Below, piece after piece: positions 1-8,330 of a stretch of 64,000 nucleotides of DNA (position 1 is its first letter; the number at the start of each line of letters is the position of its first letter). Made by a program: the position numbers and the translations under genes. This DNA is from a virus. Location: IMG/VR virus record IMGVR_UViG_3300042090_003221, positions 51,812-115,811 of that record; one strand, given 5' to 3'. The notes under the pieces are model-generated. The model made no database searches, was not told where the DNA came from, and saw only the letters and a list, made by a program, of their open reading frames with translations.

Positions 1-1
1 C

Positions 2-487
2 CGGAGCCCCGAGGGCTTCCACGAGGAGAATTCGCACGCCGGTTCGCTGACATGGAGCCAAGTGGATGAGGCTTGGCTGACCTCGCGCGATGACGGCTAT
101 GGCGGCCGGTGCTGGCGGATCCGGATGGCGCCCGAGGGGCAGTTTGAGCCGCCCTTCGACGTGGTGTTGCTGCGCGGCCCGTGGAACGGCGACTATCCCG
201 CGGACTGCGACGCGGTCGCCTACTTCGACATGCGGAAGCGCTACGGGCGCGCCGACAGCCGGCCGCGCCCTTGGCACAAGGAAACGTTCACCGGCGGTGT
301 CTACATGACGCACGACCTCATCGTGCGCTTGCTCGCGCGGTTTCAGCCGCATCTGCGCATCGCGCGCGTCGAGCATCACGGCCGCGTCAGGATCGAGCCG
401 GTGAAGCCCGAATGGGACGCTCCGAAGTTCGTCATCATCGAGCGCGAGCGGCAGGAGTATCTGGCGAAGCGCCAAGCCGCGGAGTGA
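2..487 (+). CDS. Hypothetical protein, 5' end outside window
   Basis: The frame is open from base 2 to a TGA at 485-487, and the residues before the internal GTG at 62 read like protein, so I treat the gene as truncated by the window edge. About 161 residues are visible. It is charged and aromatic-rich, with a patch DMRKRYGRADSRPRPWHKE in the middle and a C-terminal helix-like stretch. No membrane segment or known motif is recognised. It is followed by a promoter, so it belongs to a different transcript from the HD/HTH genes downstream. Confidence 0.6.
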   Translation, partial: RSPEGFHEENSHAGSLTWSQVDEAWLTSRDDGYGGRCWRIRMAPEGQFEPPFDVVLLRGPWNGDYPADCDAVAYFDMRKRYGRADSRPRPWHKETFTGGVYMTHDLIVRLLARFQPHLRIARVEHHGRVRIEPVKPEWDAPKFVIIERERQEYLAKRQAAE

Positions 488-499
488 GGCGGGCGAAAA

Positions 500-541
500 T
501 TGACAAACAGGACAAAAAGTCCTAACATTCCCCGTACGGGG
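500..541 (+). promoter_or_regulatory. Strong sigma-70-type promoter with two operator-like palindromes
   Basis: TTGACA (500-505), a 17-base spacer and TAACAT (523-528) form a near-consensus promoter. The spacer carries the inverted repeat AGGAC-AAAAA-GTCCT (509-523), and directly downstream of the -10 lies the perfect 12-bp palindrome CCCCGTACGGGG (530-541). Both are well placed for a repressor to block transcription of the genes starting at 565. The HTH protein at 1002-1310 is an obvious candidate autoregulator (inference). Confidence 0.7.
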
Positions 542-564
542 TTTTACGCAAAAGGACGGAACCG

Positions 565-1011
565 GTGACCCCAACCCTGATCGAGACCGAAGCCTTTGTC
601 CGCCGCCTGTTCTTCGGCGTCGTCGACAAGGCCGGGGAGCCTTACGTCGAGCATTGCGTCCGCGTCATGGAGGGTCTGCCCGCGGCCGCGACGGACGACG
701 AGCGCCACGCCGCGCTCTTGCATGATGTCCTCGAGGACACGGACCTGACCGCGCGCGACCTGCACTTGAGCGGCTACAGCGAGCGGACGGTCTGGCTTGT
801 CCAGCGCTTGACGAAGTGGAAAGGCGCCGACTATGGCGCCTACGTCGCCGCGATCACAGCCTCGCGCGACGCCGGCCTGATCGCCATCAAGCGCGCCGAC
901 CTAAAGGATAATTCCGACCCGGCGAGGCTCGCGTTGCTGCCGGCGCGCGAGCGCGAGCGGCTCGCGGCGAAATATGCGTCGGCGCGGGAGATCTTGGAGG
1001 CATGGAAGTGA
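565..1011 (+). CDS. HD-domain phosphohydrolase, small alarmone hydrolase-like
   Basis: A 148-residue protein made almost entirely of an HD domain. Visible motifs are H30 in VEHCVRVM, HDVLEDT at 53-59, and KRADLKDN at 109-116, which matches the K-x-A-D-x-x-x-N signature of RelA/SpoT-type hydrolase domains. The likely reaction is removal of the 3' pyrophosphate from (p)ppGpp or a related nucleotide. The GTG start follows AAAAGGACGG, and the end overlaps the next gene by 10 bases. It converges on a gene whose C terminus looks like an alarmone synthetase (1568-5194), so an antitoxin or immunity role is possible, but this is inference. It could also be a generic MESH1-like or nucleotide hydrolase. 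Confidence 0.75.
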   Translation: MTPTLIETEAFVRRLFFGVVDKAGEPYVEHCVRVMEGLPAAATDDERHAALLHDVLEDTDLTARDLHLSGYSERTVWLVQRLTKWKGADYGAYVAAITASRDAGLIAIKRADLKDNSDPARLALLPARERERLAAKYASAREILEAWK

Positions 1012-1310
1012 AAACCTCGCACCCGGTAGACGGGCGGACGCTGAGGCGCACGCGCCCGCTGCCTCATGACCCCGCGCTGCGCAAGAGGGCGAGAAAGTTC
1101 TCGGCTCTCCTCAAGGTGCTCGATATGTCCCAGACGCAAGTCGGGCGGTTCCTCGACTTGGACGGGCGCACGGTGCGCCGCTGGGCGTCCGGCGACAGGC
1201 CGATTCCGATCGCCGTCGAGATCGTCCTGACCTACATGGCGAGGAATGGCCTGACGCCGAAGGAGATCCTCGCCGCCTGCAAGATCAAGCGACAGCTGGA
1301 CGTGAGATGA
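1002..1310 (+). CDS. Small helix-turn-helix protein
   Basis: A 102-residue protein with a Cro/C1-like HTH: SALLKVLDMSQTQVGRFLDL followed by GRTVRRWASGDRPIP, the typical recognition helix and turn of XRE-like regulators. The ATG lies inside the end of the HD gene, so the two are translationally coupled. It probably binds DNA, and the palindromes at 509-541 in its own promoter are the natural target. There is no effector domain. Confidence 0.7.
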   Translation: MEVKTSHPVDGRTLRRTRPLPHDPALRKRARKFSALLKVLDMSQTQVGRFLDLDGRTVRRWASGDRPIPIAVEIVLTYMARNGLTPKEILAACKIKRQLDVR

Positions 1311-1341
1311 GCAGGTTCCTACCGAAGAAAAGGAGACTGAA

Positions 1342-1566
1342 ATGCAATTCAAGATCACGAACTACTGCGACCTCGACGGGGTGCCCGCCGTAGTCGCGAC
1401 GCTGGACACGCCGAAGGGACTCGGAACCTACTGCTTCGAATACGTCGAGGGCCGGTGGCGGGAGCCGGAAGACAACGGCGCCGACGTCATGAGCAAGTCC
1501 CGGGTCGTGACCCAGGACGTCTTCGAGCGCATGTTCCCTGACGTCGGCCTCCCGACGGCGCCGTAA
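1342..1566 (+). CDS. Hypothetical protein, 74 aa
   Basis: Third gene of the short rightward operon, with a clear ribosome site (AAAAGGAGA) before the ATG. It is small, acidic and beta-rich in appearance, with one Cys pair separated by 26 residues and no recognised motif. It ends one base before the stop of the convergent gene at 1568, so the two transcripts meet tail to tail. Confidence 0.6.
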   Translation: MQFKITNYCDLDGVPAVVATLDTPKGLGTYCFEYVEGRWREPEDNGADVMSKSRVVTQDVFERMFPDVGLPTAP

Positions 1567-1567
1567 A

Positions 1568-4500
1568 TCAGGCGACGTTCGGTCGGAAGATCGAATGCCA
1601 AGCCGGATCGAGCTTGTCCTGAACGCCCTTGTAAAGCGCGCTCATCTTGTTGGACAGCTCGGTCCGGGCGACCGGATCCTTTGACTTCTGCCATTCCTGA
1701 TACATATCGTGGCCGCCTTGCTTTTCCTTGGCGTCGAGCATGCCGGGCGCCCACATTTGGACCTCGCCGATCTGGCCGCTCTTGAAGCGCACCATCACCT
1801 TGCGGTCGAAATAGCCCTCTGGCGTCTTCGTCCAGCCCTCGTCGGCGACTTCGAAGTGACGCGCGAGCTGGCGCACCACCTTGTCGCTCTGGTCGGGCAT
1901 CGGGGTGTCGAAGCCGCCGCGCACCGCGTCGTTGACCTCCTGAACGGTCTTGCCGCGCTCGAGCTTCTCCATGATGCGATCGGTCTTCTTGACGCCCGGA
2001 TCCTTCCACTTGAGCCCGATGTCCTGGGCGGCCGCGGCGCAGACGTCGGCGAGCGCCTTCTGATTTTCGGGCGACATCGCGATGAGCTTGTTGACGTCCG
2101 ACGGCGCGGACTTGCGCCAGAGGTTCTTGCGCTCCGACGCCCATTCGGGGCCGTGCGCCTTCAGGCCGGGGCGGTAGGGGCGCGCCTCGGCGACCGCGGG
2201 CGCCGCAGGAGCCGCAGGAGCTGCAGGAGCTGCAGCGGGTTTTGCGGCCGCTGGCGCGGCGGGCTTGGCCGCCTGGGCGGGGGCGGGCTTTGCCGCGGCC
2301 GTTGGCGTCGGCTTCGCGGCGGGGCCGCCAGCGGGCTTCCCTACGGCTTTGGACACGTCAGCCTTCGAGGGCATGGGCTGGTAGCCGGAATGGCCGGTGA
2401 AAATCATGGGGCGGCCCTTGGCGTCTTTCGGCGGCGTGATGGCCTTTTCGCCGCCCTTGGCCTTCGACGCGGGCTTGGCCTCCGACTTGCCGCCCTTGGC
2501 CGGCTTCGCTTTCGCGCCGCCGCCGCCGGATCCGAACTGCCCGGCGTTGCCCGGCTGGCCGCGCTTGTGCTTGCCTTCGTCCCATTTGCCGGCATCGAGC
2601 GCGAGGGCGCGCAGGCCGCGGCGGAGCGGGTCGGCGTCCATCGCCGGCGCCGGGCAGTCGCGCGCAGGCGCACGCGAGGGCTTGGCGGCCGCGGCGAGCT
2701 TGCGCAGGCCGGCGGCGATAGGGCAGGCGTCCATAGCGGCGTCCTTGGCTTTGGGGCGGGCTGCAGGCTTATTTTCTATCGGCGAGACGTTGTATTCAGC
2801 GCCGCCGCGGGCGAATCCTTGCTTCTCGCGCTCGGTCGGGACGTAGGGCTTGCCGGTGCTCGCGTCGATCGGGCCTCCGCCAGATTTAGGGGAGGCCGCT
2901 CCGAATTTAGCCAGTGTTCCCTCGATCTGGCGCTGCAGGTCCGGGCTCTTGCCGTGAACGTGGCCGAGCGCTTGCTGAAGCGCGTCAATGGTCGCCTTGC
3001 GGTCGCCCTTGGCGTTAAACTCGCGCGCCGCGTTGATCGCTGTGTGAGCCGCGACCTCGTGCTGCGGCAAAGGCTTGTCGAGATCGCTCTCGGCGGGCTT
3101 GGCGGGGGAGGGGGAGGCCGCAGCGAGCTTTTCCGGATCGCCACGGCTAAGCCGATCAACAATACCGTGCATGCCGGCGTTCTTCAGCGCCTCAATCGAG
3201 CCGTGCTGCTTCAGGGCCTCGTAGTCTTTGTCGGTCGGCGCTGGCAAATTCGGCGCGCCGGTGATTTGCTGGCGGCCGAGCGACCCCTCCTTGTTCTGCA
3301 TGCGTTGGATATCGGCCCACTCGTGCCCGAAGATCTTCCCGCCGTCGTGGTGATCTTTCGGCGGCGTAGCCGGCTTACGCGCTGTGGCGGGAGCCTTGAA
3401 CTCGGCGGGCTTGGCGGCGGTGCTGCGGTTCGCGCGCGACCACTCTTGTACCGCGTCAACTTGGCTGCGGCCCTTGGCGCGTTCCTGACGGACGTAGTCT
3501 TGCACGCTCATGGACGTCGGCGAACCGCCCGCGGTAGCCTCGGGCTTGGCCGCAGGTTCCTTGGGGTCCTGCGACCCGACCGCCTGCGTCTTGCGCAGCT
3601 GGTGACCGCGCTCGCCGCCGGCGCCCTCCGGGGCGGCTTCGAAGGTGTGCTCGCCGTTCGACCACTGCGGCAACCGGCTGTGTTCGACCGGGTTGAAGCC
3701 GTTTGCCTTCATGTGCGCGTCGAGCTTGGCGAAATGGTCCTTGTCGGAGAAGGAGGCTTGCGACTTGTGGCTCTCGATCGCGCCGCCTTCGCCCGCGACC
3801 CTGCGGTAGCCGAGGCCGCCGAGCTTCAGGCCGGCGCCCTTGCCCTCAGCCGGCTTGCCCTTGGCCGACTGTGAGAACTTCGCGGCCCAGGCGACGTCTG
3901 GATTTCCGGCCGGTTCTTGAGCCGGGGCGGCGTTGCCGGACGCGCCGGCCGCCTCCTTCGGCGGGTCGACCTTCTGGACCTCCCACTTGCCGCTGCCCGA
4001 TCGCTTGTCCGCGTCGCGCTCGGCCGCGGCTTTGTTCACGCTCCAGCCGACGACGTGACCCGCCGGCTGCTCGCCACCTTGGCTGACGACGGCGTAAAGC
4101 GGCTGAGGCTTCGCGCCGCGCTCGGCTTGGCCTGCCCAGAACTTGCGCATCAGGTCGTTGGGTTTAGCCGGCACGCCAGTGCTGGCGCTGGCGGGCTTGG
4201 CGGCTTTGGCGGCGCCCTTGGCCAGGGCGGGGTCGTCGCTGCCGCGCATCTGCTCGTCGAGCAAGGCCTTCTTGTTCTTCAGCGTGGCGTAGCTCTCGCC
4301 GCCGAGCTTTTCGATCTCGGCGTTGGCCTTCGCGTAGTCGCTGAAGTGCTTGTCGCCCTTCGCGCGCGCGGCCCGCGTCGGGCTTCTGATCGCGGCCTCA
4401 TAGGCGCTGTAGGCCTCATGGGCACGGCGCGTTGCGTTTGCGAGATCCTTATCCACGTTGCGCCCGCCCGCGCGCATGGCCTCTTTCTCGGCGTTGCGGG

Positions 4501-5194
4501 CGGCGACGAACTCCTGTTCCAGGGCCTTCATTTCCGGCCCGTTCATCTTCTCGTCGTGGCGCTTGCCGTTCGCGCGCATCGCCTCTTCGTGCATCTTCTC
4601 GGCGGCGGCGACGTCTTTCGTCCGCGTCATGTGCTCGTGCGCTTTGGCGTAAGCCGCCTTGTCGGCCTCGTCGCGCTCCTTGAAGTGCTTGGCGGAGAGC
4701 TCGGAGATCGCGTTCTTGATCTCGTGCGAGGGGCGGGGCGCCTTCGGCTTCGGCTTGTCGCTCAGATGCTCGGAGCCCGGGCCGGAGAACGCGGCGTGCG
4801 CGCTCGTGCGCGAGTTCGCGCGGCCCTTGCCGGCGCCGCGCGCCTCGCCGATCGGCTTCCCGTTGAACTTGCCGCCCATGCCGCCCTTGATCTCGCCGTT
4901 CTCGCCGATCAGGACCGGTGTCCCGGGGCCGTTCGCGTTCGGGTGGACGGTGATCCACTTGTCGGCATCCATCGCGAGCCGCGCGAGGCCGCGCCGCACC
5001 GCTGTATCAAGCGCCATCGTTCCGTCGCCCGCCATCTCTTCCCCCGCGTCATCGTTGTCCGGATAATCGTCCCAGCCGCCGGTCGCGGTGAGCATCTTGT
5101 CGGTGTCGCCGGCGTCCGGGTTGCTGAACTCTTCCTCGGAGATCTCCGGCAGCTCGTAATTCGGGTCTTTCGGGACCGGCATGAGCTTACGCAT
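1568..5194 (-). CDS. Large multidomain phage protein with RelA/SpoT-like C-terminal domain
   Basis: 1208 residues. I start at MRKLMPVPKD because AAGGGGC precedes that ATG. Residues 73-117 carry the module MDADKWITVHPN...GGMGGKFNGK, which is also at the start of the next two genes. A long Lys/Ala/Glu-rich, probably coiled and disordered middle follows, then a KWDEGKHKRGQPGNAGQFG segment and an Ala/Pro linker. The last ~160 residues resemble a RelA/SpoT synthetase fold: VKKTDRIMEKLERG, VNDAVRGGFDTP, EGYFDRKVMV, GEVQMWAPGM, GGHDMYQEW. The conserved Asp (NDAVR) and the Glu of GEVQM, which would be metal ligands, are both present. It may make an alarmone or modify an RNA. Position after the MuF gene suggests a head-carried effector (inference). 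Confidence 0.72.
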   Translation of the reverse strand: MRKLMPVPKDPNYELPEISEEEFSNPDAGDTDKMLTATGGWDDYPDNDDAGEEMAGDGTMALDTAVRRGLARLAMDADKWITVHPNANGPGTPVLIGENGEIKGGMGGKFNGKPIGEARGAGKGRANSRTSAHAAFSGPGSEHLSDKPKPKAPRPSHEIKNAISELSAKHFKERDEADKAAYAKAHEHMTRTKDVAAAEKMHEEAMRANGKRHDEKMNGPEMKALEQEFVAARNAEKEAMRAGGRNVDKDLANATRRAHEAYSAYEAAIRSPTRAARAKGDKHFSDYAKANAEIEKLGGESYATLKNKKALLDEQMRGSDDPALAKGAAKAAKPASASTGVPAKPNDLMRKFWAGQAERGAKPQPLYAVVSQGGEQPAGHVVGWSVNKAAAERDADKRSGSGKWEVQKVDPPKEAAGASGNAAPAQEPAGNPDVAWAAKFSQSAKGKPAEGKGAGLKLGGLGYRRVAGEGGAIESHKSQASFSDKDHFAKLDAHMKANGFNPVEHSRLPQWSNGEHTFEAAPEGAGGERGHQLRKTQAVGSQDPKEPAAKPEATAGGSPTSMSVQDYVRQERAKGRSQVDAVQEWSRANRSTAAKPAEFKAPATARKPATPPKDHHDGGKIFGHEWADIQRMQNKEGSLGRQQITGAPNLPAPTDKDYEALKQHGSIEALKNAGMHGIVDRLSRGDPEKLAAASPSPAKPAESDLDKPLPQHEVAAHTAINAAREFNAKGDRKATIDALQQALGHVHGKSPDLQRQIEGTLAKFGAASPKSGGGPIDASTGKPYVPTEREKQGFARGGAEYNVSPIENKPAARPKAKDAAMDACPIAAGLRKLAAAAKPSRAPARDCPAPAMDADPLRRGLRALALDAGKWDEGKHKRGQPGNAGQFGSGGGGAKAKPAKGGKSEAKPASKAKGGEKAITPPKDAKGRPMIFTGHSGYQPMPSKADVSKAVGKPAGGPAAKPTPTAAAKPAPAQAAKPAAPAAAKPAAAPAAPAAPAAPAVAEARPYRPGLKAHGPEWASERKNLWRKSAPSDVNKLIAMSPENQKALADVCAAAAQDIGLKWKDPGVKKTDRIMEKLERGKTVQEVNDAVRGGFDTPMPDQSDKVVRQLARHFEVADEGWTKTPEGYFDRKVMVRFKSGQIGEVQMWAPGMLDAKEKQGGHDMYQEWQKSKDPVARTELSNKMSALYKGVQDKLDPAWHSIFRPNVA

Positions 5195-6800
5195 GGTCGC
5201 GCCCCTTGTGATCGAACAGCCAGTCGACATGATCTTCGAGCTCTTTCGGCAACGTGCCGCGCTTGTATTCCGGCGACGTTACCAGCGCGGCGAGCTCCGC
5301 GTCGGTTTCTTTGATGTTCGTCGTCGCGTATTCACTGATATTCTCGCGGATCCACTTCTGCCGCGTCGTGTAGTCGATATTCAGCTTTTGCAGCACGCCC
5401 ATAAGCCGGTCGGCTGACCGAACGCTCGATCGTAGGCCAAGGGCGTGCGCGAGTTCATGAACAATAGTCGCGCGCGCTTGGTCTTTGCTCGATGCGCTGA
5501 CGGACCAATTCGCCTTTCCCGCAGCGATGCGCGCGTCGTTGGCTTCGGCTTGCCCTTGATTGAATTCGCCCCGCTTCGACGGGCTGATCGAAAAATACCC
5601 GACATCACCCTTGCCGGGCTCATTCCTGTACCATGCATGGCCGCAGGACTTGCCCGTCGAGCCCGCCGCCAAGACGACATGAGCCTTCGACAGCGCCTTC
5701 TTGACGTCGAAGCCGTCGGCTTCCAACTTCGTCAGCGCGTCATTCACTTGCGAGACGATCTCCCGCATGCCCTTCGCCGAGGCGCCGGACTGCGTGATAT
5801 CGATCGGGGTGTGCCCCTTTATGCGGTAGCCCGGGTCGCTTCGCTTGGCCTCAATGATCTTATTGTATTGCTCACGCTTGGCCTTGCCATCTTCGCCGTC
5901 CTTATCCGGGTGTTTATACCACTCGGAGAACGCCTTCTTGTCGTCGCCGTGCTTAACGCCGTTGATGAAACCGAGGCCGAAGCGCTCTTTCATGTAGTCG
6001 TGAATTTCTTTTGGCGTATCTTTGGCAAACGATTTTCCGCCCGTCGATTCAGCCTTTTTCTTAGTCTTGGGCTGATCCTTTTTGGCTTCTTTTTCGAGGC
6101 GCTTAATTTCGCTTTTGTGTTTATTGTAACCAAAAGCGTGGTTGTTCATTTCATTTCGGCGGGTCTTCGCCCAATCCTTCCACGACAAATAAGCCGCATG
6201 GTGCGCGGCCATCGCCTTGCGGTGTTCGTCGAGCGTTTTGGCGTTCTCGCTGAGTTTGTTGGCCTCATCCGACAGATGGGCCTTCTTGACCCTCTCGAAC
6301 TCGTACGCTTCCTTGCTGCCGTAGGGGTGCGGGTTCTTGGCGCGCGGATCGAACGGCGGCGCTTCCGGCGGCTTCGGCGCTTCGGCGGGCTTCGGAAGCG
6401 CGAGCCGCTTCTCCGGTCCAGGGCCGAGCCAAATCGCCGGCGAGTGCTGGCTGGTCGAGCCGGACTTCGCCGCGCTCTTGCTGCTCGGATTGACGAACTT
6501 GCCGTTGAGCTTGCCGCCGGCGCCGCCGATGATCTGCCCTGCGCCGTTGATCAGCGCGGGCTGACCCTTGTTGTCGGGGCCGTTGGGATGGATCGTGATC
6601 CAGTGCTCGGCGTCCATCGCGAGCCCGCGCCAGCCCGCGGCGTCGTGCGCCGCGCCGCCGAAGCCCGTGAGATCGACGATCTCGGACGTCCCGCGGAAGA
6701 CGACGCCGGCGGCGATCTTCGGCGCGGCGTCGGCGGCAAGGCGCGGCTTTCCCAGCGTAGCGGCGAAAGATCGCCAACCGCTTGCGGATGCGTCGGTCAT
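5187..6800 (-). CDS. Phage protein with shared N-terminal module and HELAH zinc-metalloprotease domain
   Basis: 537 residues, starting at MTDASASGWRSF with AGGGGAAGC upstream; the start is confirmed by alignment with the next gene (MPDALASGWRSF). The shared module covers 61-102 (AMDAEHWITIHPN...GGAGGKLNGK). A Lys-rich, coiled-coil-like middle (160-330) leads to a C-terminal domain with VHELAHAL (HELAH at 448-452) and a downstream Glu-rich NISEYATTNIKETDAELAAL, which could supply the third zinc ligand, as in lethal-factor-type zincins. The DNA for 230-330 is noticeably AT-richer than its neighbours, which suggests domain exchange. It overlaps the downstream gene by 8 bases. Confidence 0.72.
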   Translation of the reverse strand: MTDASASGWRSFAATLGKPRLAADAAPKIAAGVVFRGTSEIVDLTGFGGAAHDAAGWRGLAMDAEHWITIHPNGPDNKGQPALINGAGQIIGGAGGKLNGKFVNPSSKSAAKSGSTSQHSPAIWLGPGPEKRLALPKPAEAPKPPEAPPFDPRAKNPHPYGSKEAYEFERVKKAHLSDEANKLSENAKTLDEHRKAMAAHHAAYLSWKDWAKTRRNEMNNHAFGYNKHKSEIKRLEKEAKKDQPKTKKKAESTGGKSFAKDTPKEIHDYMKERFGLGFINGVKHGDDKKAFSEWYKHPDKDGEDGKAKREQYNKIIEAKRSDPGYRIKGHTPIDITQSGASAKGMREIVSQVNDALTKLEADGFDVKKALSKAHVVLAAGSTGKSCGHAWYRNEPGKGDVGYFSISPSKRGEFNQGQAEANDARIAAGKANWSVSASSKDQARATIVHELAHALGLRSSVRSADRLMGVLQKLNIDYTTRQKWIRENISEYATTNIKETDAELAALVTSPEYKRGTLPKELEDHVDWLFDHKGRDHA

Positions 6801-6918
6801 GTGTTGAGCTTCCCCTCGAATGATCAAAACTTCGGCCGATGCGTGGCAGAGGCGAAAAACGCCTTTGACTGCCGAGAGTCTGTGTGTGATGCTCCAATCA
6901 ACCAGGGAGCGTTATGTG

Positions 6919-7137
6919 ATGAAATATACCAAACAAGAATTGGACGAAGCAGCTATCTACGACTTAGCGATCGATGCCCGCACTTCGCGGGAGCAGGCAG
7001 AGAACGGCCCGTATTTTCCAGAAATCGGCATTACCCGCGAAAGCTGCATTGCCTACGCTGAAAAGTGCGAGCGCTCCATTGAGAGATACAAAGACGGTGG
7101 GGCGCACGCGTTTGTCTTGGGCAAAGAATCGCTTTAG
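6919..7137 (+). CDS. Small protein on the opposite strand between two effector-like genes
   Basis: 72 residues (MKYTKQELDEAAIYDLAIDA start), with AGGGAG about 10 bases before the ATG. The DNA is much less GC-rich than the phage average. It is acidic and helical, with no known motif. It lies between two module-bearing genes on the other strand, divergent from 5187-6800, and its last 4 bases overlap the end of 7134-7904. A small, AT-rich, oppositely oriented gene fits an immunity gene or moron, but nothing in the sequence proves it. Confidence 0.6.
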   Translation: MKYTKQELDEAAIYDLAIDARTSREQAENGPYFPEIGITRESCIAYAEKCERSIERYKDGGAHAFVLGKESL

Positions 7138-7904
7138 GTCTTCCGGGCCGTCTTAATCAGGTCCGACCACATGGCGTCAGCTAATTTCTGCGCGTGGTCG
7201 GAAAACATGCCGGCAGAGGATTTCTTGGTTTCATACGCGACGAAGCTTTCGGCCATGAACTCGAAAATGTTCTCCGCGCCATACGCTGAGGTCTGATTGT
7301 TAACAATGTTCAACGGACCTTTCCCACTATAACCCAGGTGCCCGTAGACGATTTTCCAGAATTTCTTGAAGCCTATCTTGTCTTCTAGTTTCGACGCGAG
7401 CAGGTGCCCGAATTCATGCGTCATGACGCCGCCGACGGAAGGGTCATTCATCATTCCGTCCCATTCCTTGGCGTATTTTTCTAGGCCTTCTTTTGTCCAT
7501 GCTTTAGGACTCAGATTTATGTTGTTTCCGGAGCGATAAGCCAGCGCTCCCTCGCGTTCGTTTTCTTCTACCTTCGGTGACCCCGCCTCCGGATATTTTT
7601 TCGAAAGCTCGGCGACCCTGGAGTGCGCGACGGTCTTATGGTCATTCTTTCCCCGGACCTCGGAAATGTTTTTGCCCGTAAATTTTCCGCCTAGACCGCC
7701 TTTGACTTCGCCGTTAGCGCCGAGCAATACAGGGGATCCGGGGCCTTCTTTGTTGCCGTGAACTGTGATCCACTTCTCGCCAGCATCCATTGCCAGGGCG
7801 CGCCATCCTGCCCGCGCCGCCCTCACCTTGCCGTCCTGCGCAAGGCGCGGCTTCGCTACAGCGGCGGCAAAGCTTCGCCAACCGCTCGCAAGTGCGTCGG
7901 GCAT
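7134..7904 (-). CDS. Phage protein with shared N-terminal module and HEFGH zinc-metalloprotease domain
   Basis: 256 residues and the shortest member of the three-gene set. The N terminus MPDALASGWRSFAAAVAKPRLA aligns with the 5187-6800 product, followed by the shared module AMDAGEKWITVHGN...GGLGGKFTGK (38-79). The C-terminal domain has THEFGHLLA (HEFGH at 163-167) and, 40-odd residues later, SAYGAENIFEFMAESFVAY, the usual S-x-Y...E-x-x-A-E pattern of phage and lethal-factor-like zincins in which a Glu completes the zinc site. The C-terminal part is AT-rich. It is probably a protease packaged with or injected by the virion; substrate unknown. Confidence 0.74.
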   Translation of the reverse strand: MPDALASGWRSFAAAVAKPRLAQDGKVRAARAGWRALAMDAGEKWITVHGNKEGPGSPVLLGANGEVKGGLGGKFTGKNISEVRGKNDHKTVAHSRVAELSKKYPEAGSPKVEENEREGALAYRSGNNINLSPKAWTKEGLEKYAKEWDGMMNDPSVGGVMTHEFGHLLASKLEDKIGFKKFWKIVYGHLGYSGKGPLNIVNNQTSAYGAENIFEFMAESFVAYETKKSSAGMFSDHAQKLADAMWSDLIKTARKT

Positions 7905-7939
7905 GGTGTAGAGGTTCCCTGTTTCAGGAGGCGGGTCTG

Positions 7940-8293
7940 ATGATCGACGCGGCGACGCTTGCCGAGGCGCTCCAAATTCCGGAGCGGTTCTTGACGGCGA
8001 CGGATTCGGCGCTTGGCGATTTTGTCGAGGCGCTCAATCTCGCTTCAGAGGCCGTGACTGTGGACACGGGGCGCGGCGCGCGCGCAATACTCCGTCCCGA
8101 CGGGAGCCCTGCCGAAGCCGGCGACTTCCGTCAAGGGGAGCGCATTGAGCTCCGCGAATATCAAGTAGGGAATATGGTCGCGAGCTCGACCGCCGGCCCG
8201 GTCTTCTGGAACGACGGCAGCTTCTTTATCGACGGCGGCGGCAACCGGAAACAGCGCCGGGCGGCGCGGTCTTCGCGCGCTGGTACGCGATGA
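7940..8293 (+). CDS. Hypothetical protein on the opposite strand
   Basis: 117 residues; I choose ATG 7940, which follows CAGGAGGCGG. It is divergent from the zincin gene at 7134-7904 and convergent with the small gene at 8331-8558. The N-terminal half looks helical (AATLAEALQIPERFLTA) and the end is basic (NRKQRRAARSSRAGTR). No known family. It is the second small rightward gene inserted in this leftward operon, hence a candidate immunity or moron gene. Confidence 0.6.
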   Translation: MIDAATLAEALQIPERFLTATDSALGDFVEALNLASEAVTVDTGRGARAILRPDGSPAEAGDFRQGERIELREYQVGNMVASSTAGPVFWNDGSFFIDGGGNRKQRRAARSSRAGTR

Positions 8294-8330
8294 CCGACTC
8301 CGCGAGGGGGCCGTTCAGAGGCGCCGCGGC

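Noticed and set aside
1709-5314. Two long rightward open frames (1709-3874 and 3917-5314) opposite the large effector gene
   Set aside because: They mirror the third-position GC pattern of the leftward gene, are Leu/Arg/Gly-rich without domains, and have no ribosome sites.
5445-7061. 538-codon rightward open frame
   Set aside because: Antisense shadow of the HELAH gene and the start of its neighbour; low-complexity Arg/Ala/Leu composition.
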